From: a virus
Direction: 5' to 3' (one strand)
IMG/VR virus record: IMGVR_UViG_3300030109_001018
Location: 1-43,334 of that record
Length of the DNA stretch: 43,334 bases
In this document: positions 41,448 to 43,334 of the stretch, piece after piece
Position numbering within the stretch: the first letter of the stretch is position 1
How the letters are laid out: each line of letters starts with the position of its first letter
Program-made: the position numbers and the translations under genes
The notes under the pieces: generated by a model
Told to the model about the DNA's origin: nothing
Databases searched by the model: none
Seen by the model: the letters and a program-made list of their open reading frames with translations, nothing else

Positions 41448-41512
41448 TTGTTCCTCCAATTATTACAATGCAAATTGCAACCACAACAAAGGTAATTGCA
41501 TTTACACATCAT
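41444..41512 (-). CDS. 22-aa Cys-rich micro-ORF
   Basis: It encodes MMCKCNYLCCGCNLHCNN followed by WRNK, with six Cys and one His in 22 residues. Its start overlaps the stop of the 12-aa ORF, and its TGA overlaps the ATG of the DUF5675 gene as ATGA. The ribosome site for that downstream gene lies inside it. It may bind metal or form disulfides, or serve only as a coupling leader. Confidence 0.45.
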   Translation of the reverse strand: MMCKCNYLCCGCNLHCNNWRNK

Positions 41513-41547
41513 CCACCATTGCAACAACCGCTACCGCAACAGTCCAT
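41509..41547 (-). CDS. 12-aa Cys-rich micro-ORF
   Basis: It encodes MDCCGSGCCNGG, with two CC pairs. The ATG is in a TAATG overlap with the membrane protein stop at 41547, and its TGA overlaps the start of the 22-aa ORF. The unbroken stop/start chain from the membrane protein to the DUF5675 gene supports translation. The peptide function is unknown. Confidence 0.4.
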   Translation of the reverse strand: MDCCGSGCCNGG

Positions 41548-41762
41548 TATTTACTCACATTCTTTTTTGTTTTAGGTTTGTCACTTCTAAAGCCTATAGT
41601 TAATAACCACACAGCTAATGTTATAACAGTAGCTAAGCCTGTCACTTGCTGTGCAGACCCGGTAAGCGTGAGTGTCGCAATCACTAAACCCACTAATGTC
41701 CACGAAAGGTTTAATGTTTCTTTAATTATAGTTATAAACCAATTCCATATTTTTTTAATCAT
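41547..41762 (-). CDS. 71-aa membrane protein, possible second holin or antiholin
   Basis: There are two hydrophobic segments (about residues 18-35, NLSWTLVGLVIATLTLTG, and 40-58, VTGLATVITLAVWLLTIGF). The short charged N-terminus (MIKKIWNWF) and the basic C-terminus (RSDKPKTKKNVSK) flank them. In the lysis cassette such proteins act as holin, antiholin or pinholin. It overlaps the acidic gene as ATGA and the 12-aa ORF as TAATG. Confidence 0.7.
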   Translation of the reverse strand: MIKKIWNWFITIIKETLNLSWTLVGLVIATLTLTGSAQQVTGLATVITLAVWLLTIGFRSDKPKTKKNVSK

Positions 41763-43334
41763 AAACTTTTTCTCATTACAAATGCTGCAATACTTACTAT
41801 TCTAGTCAAAATAACAGGGACTACAACTTCTTGTGCTTTTTCTTTTTGGTCTTGTGTCATGTCATTACCTATGGTTGATAGGTTTATGTCTTGTATATCT
41901 ACATCTACAAATACTTCTATTGGATTTTCTAAGAATGCTTCGTACTGTACCTCTGTGACAACATCAGCAAGAGTATAGTTCTCTACATCTGCGTTTTCTA
42001 TAGCTCTCTCTACGTATTCTGTTACAGCTTCTGCTACTACTTGGTCTTCTTTAATAGCCTCAGCAACAATAGCAACATCTTCTGTTTCAACTTGTAATAC
42101 TTCAGCAACAACTTCAACTTGCTCCTGTGTAAGCTCTTCAACATCTTGTATAGCCTCCTCCACTACTGCTTGAATTACTTCTTGTACTTCCTCTGATACC
42201 TCTTCTAATTCTTGTACACCTATATCGTTAACTTCTTCTAGTACTTCTATTACTTCTTCTGTTTCAAGTTCTTGTACAAACTCTTGTATAGCTTCTTCTT
42301 TTGCTTCTTCATATTCTATAATCTCCTCTTCTGTAAGTTCTTCTTCTATTACTTCAGGTATATCTAAAGTAATAACTTCTTCTATCTCTTGTACCTCTAC
42401 TTGGATTTCTTCTTCTGTAAGTTCTTCAATGACCTTTTCCTCTCTAGGTTCCAAATCTGTAGGTCTATCCACCACCACATCTTCTGTAATTTGTTCTTCA
42501 ATTATCTCCTCTATCTCTTCTTCTATTATAACAACTGTAATATCTTCAGGTATATCTAGTTCTATTATCTCTTCAACGATTTCAATAAGTTCTATTGTAT
42601 CTTCTATCTCTTGAATGACATCTACAAACTCTTCTAGTTCTTCTTCTGTCAATCCTTCTAAGATAATTACACTATCTTCTAACTCTTCTAGTATAATTAA
42701 TTCTTCTTCAATATCAGCTATCTCTTCTTCTGTTAGCTCTTCCTCAATAATTTCCTGTATTGGCTCATCCAAAACTTCCTCGTCTTGAATTGTATCTTCT
42801 GTAGTAATGTCATCTCTAAGTATCTCTTCGTCCAACTCATCTATATACTCCTCTTCTTCGACAATAATAGTAATGCTGTCAGGTACATTAGTGCAATCAT
42901 CGGGTTGATATCCAAACCAATCTCCACTTTCTACCGCTTCAAGATATTGTTTATACGATAACGGATTGTCCGGATGTTCGCAACCATATTCGTCCCAAGC
43001 CAAGTACGTAGTAATATTATCTTCGACCACATCTTCTGCCGCAGGTAACGTGGTGGGCGTTGTTGTTGACGAACTAGATGTCGTTGTATCAGGTACATAA
43101 TCATAATCATATAATACACTTTCTACGGGAGTAAAGTCGCTAGTTGTACCATTAGTATCATGAAATGCTTTTACCTTTGCATATATCTTTTGATTATCTA
43201 CAGACAAGTTGTTATATAAGTACTCTGCTGTAAAGTTATAGACTTGCCAAGACAATGCTTCTGTAAATCCAAAGGTAGTTTGTACTGACACATCATCAGC
43301 AGTTTCAGTAAGTCCTATATAAACTATGTAGTAT
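41759..43334 (-). CDS. Very acidic repetitive late protein, partial at the window end
   Basis: At least 510 aa from a GTG at 43291. The frame stays open upstream to the window edge (...VYIGLTETADD), so the true start probably lies beyond it. Residues 1-70 look globular. A Thr/Ser linker (DTTTSSSSTTTPTTLP) follows, then a small Cys-containing domain (TYLAWDEYGCEHPD...DDC). Residues 150-430 are extremely acidic, with LTEEE repeated four times plus LTQEQ. The C-terminus is hydrophobic and basic (VPVILTRIVSIAAFVMRKSL), which could insert in a membrane. The function is unknown. A surface fibre, a DNA-mimic-like or charge-based inhibitor, or an envelope-tethered lysis factor are possible. Confidence 0.7.
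   Translation of the reverse strand, partial: YYIVYIGLTETADDVSVQTTFGFTEALSWQVYNFTAEYLYNNLSVDNQKIYAKVKAFHDTNGTTSDFTPVESVLYDYDYVPDTTTSSSSTTTPTTLPAAEDVVEDNITTYLAWDEYGCEHPDNPLSYKQYLEAVESGDWFGYQPDDCTNVPDSITIIVEEEEYIDELDEEILRDDITTEDTIQDEEVLDEPIQEIIEEELTEEEIADIEEELIILEELEDSVIILEGLTEEELEEFVDVIQEIEDTIELIEIVEEIIELDIPEDITVVIIEEEIEEIIEEQITEDVVVDRPTDLEPREEKVIEELTEEEIQVEVQEIEEVITLDIPEVIEEELTEEEIIEYEEAKEEAIQEFVQELETEEVIEVLEEVNDIGVQELEEVSEEVQEVIQAVVEEAIQDVEELTQEQVEVVAEVLQVETEDVAIVAEAIKEDQVVAEAVTEYVERAIENADVENYTLADVVTEVQYEAFLENPIEVFVDVDIQDINLSTIGNDMTQDQKEKAQEVVVPVILTRIVSIAAFVMRKSL

Overview
The window looks like most or all of the genome of a short-tailed (podovirus-like) tailed phage from an aquatic, AT-rich environment. 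Hallmarks are a large terminase (TerL), a portal, a scaffold, an HK97-fold capsid protein of the SU10/DUF5309 type, several giant virion proteins, a lysis cassette, and a compact early block of small genes. No integrase, tape measure, tail sheath, DNA polymerase, RNA polymerase or tRNA was recognised. The host is unknown. Two weak hints favour a (marine) actinobacterium: a Thr/Ser-rich linker ending in TTLP in the acidic late protein, and an ETSAIGRALAN motif in the annealing-type protein. This is inference only.

Layout. (1) 1-29530, minus strand: late genes in one densely packed unit. Reading with transcription, from high to low coordinates, they are TerL, portal, two small genes, a 1721-aa protein, a 452-aa protein, a probable virion lytic transglycosylase, a 2512-aa protein, 430- and 364-aa proteins, scaffold, major capsid protein, two small genes, a connector-like protein, a beta-propeller-like tail protein, a tail-fibre-like protein and five small distal genes. 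(2) 29531-30456: a divergent control region without long genes. It holds a 14-codon leader ORF with an excellent ribosome site, a hairpin, a strongly structured segment that may be a non-coding RNA, and repeated C-run motifs. (3) 30457-39829, plus strand: early genes. They comprise zinc-knuckle microproteins, two paralogous genes, a winged-helix protein, a MoxR-type AAA+ ATPase with a VWA partner, then tandem terminators, a HTH protein, a metallophosphoesterase and a single-strand-annealing-type recombination protein. (4) 39822-43334, minus strand: very small basic and zinc-binding genes, holin, a DUF5675 protein, two tiny Cys-rich ORFs, a membrane protein and a very acidic repetitive protein that runs off the window end.

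If the two ends join (circularly permuted genome), blocks 1 and 4 form a single late transcription unit from about 29.6 kb, through the ends, to 39.8 kb. There it meets the early unit tail to tail. This is the simplest reading of the gene order, but no terminal overlap is visible to prove it.

Most genes in both units overlap or abut as ATGA or TAATG, so translational coupling is the rule. The exceptions stand out as regulatory: the divergent region, two near-identical promoter-like repeats before 31092 and 31403, a multi-stem RNA region at 32035-32294, and a three-hairpin terminator array at 37489-37596. The most unusual content is these RNA regions, the AAA+/VWA pair, the many Cys-rich microproteins, and about 15 kb of giant proteins inserted between portal and capsid.
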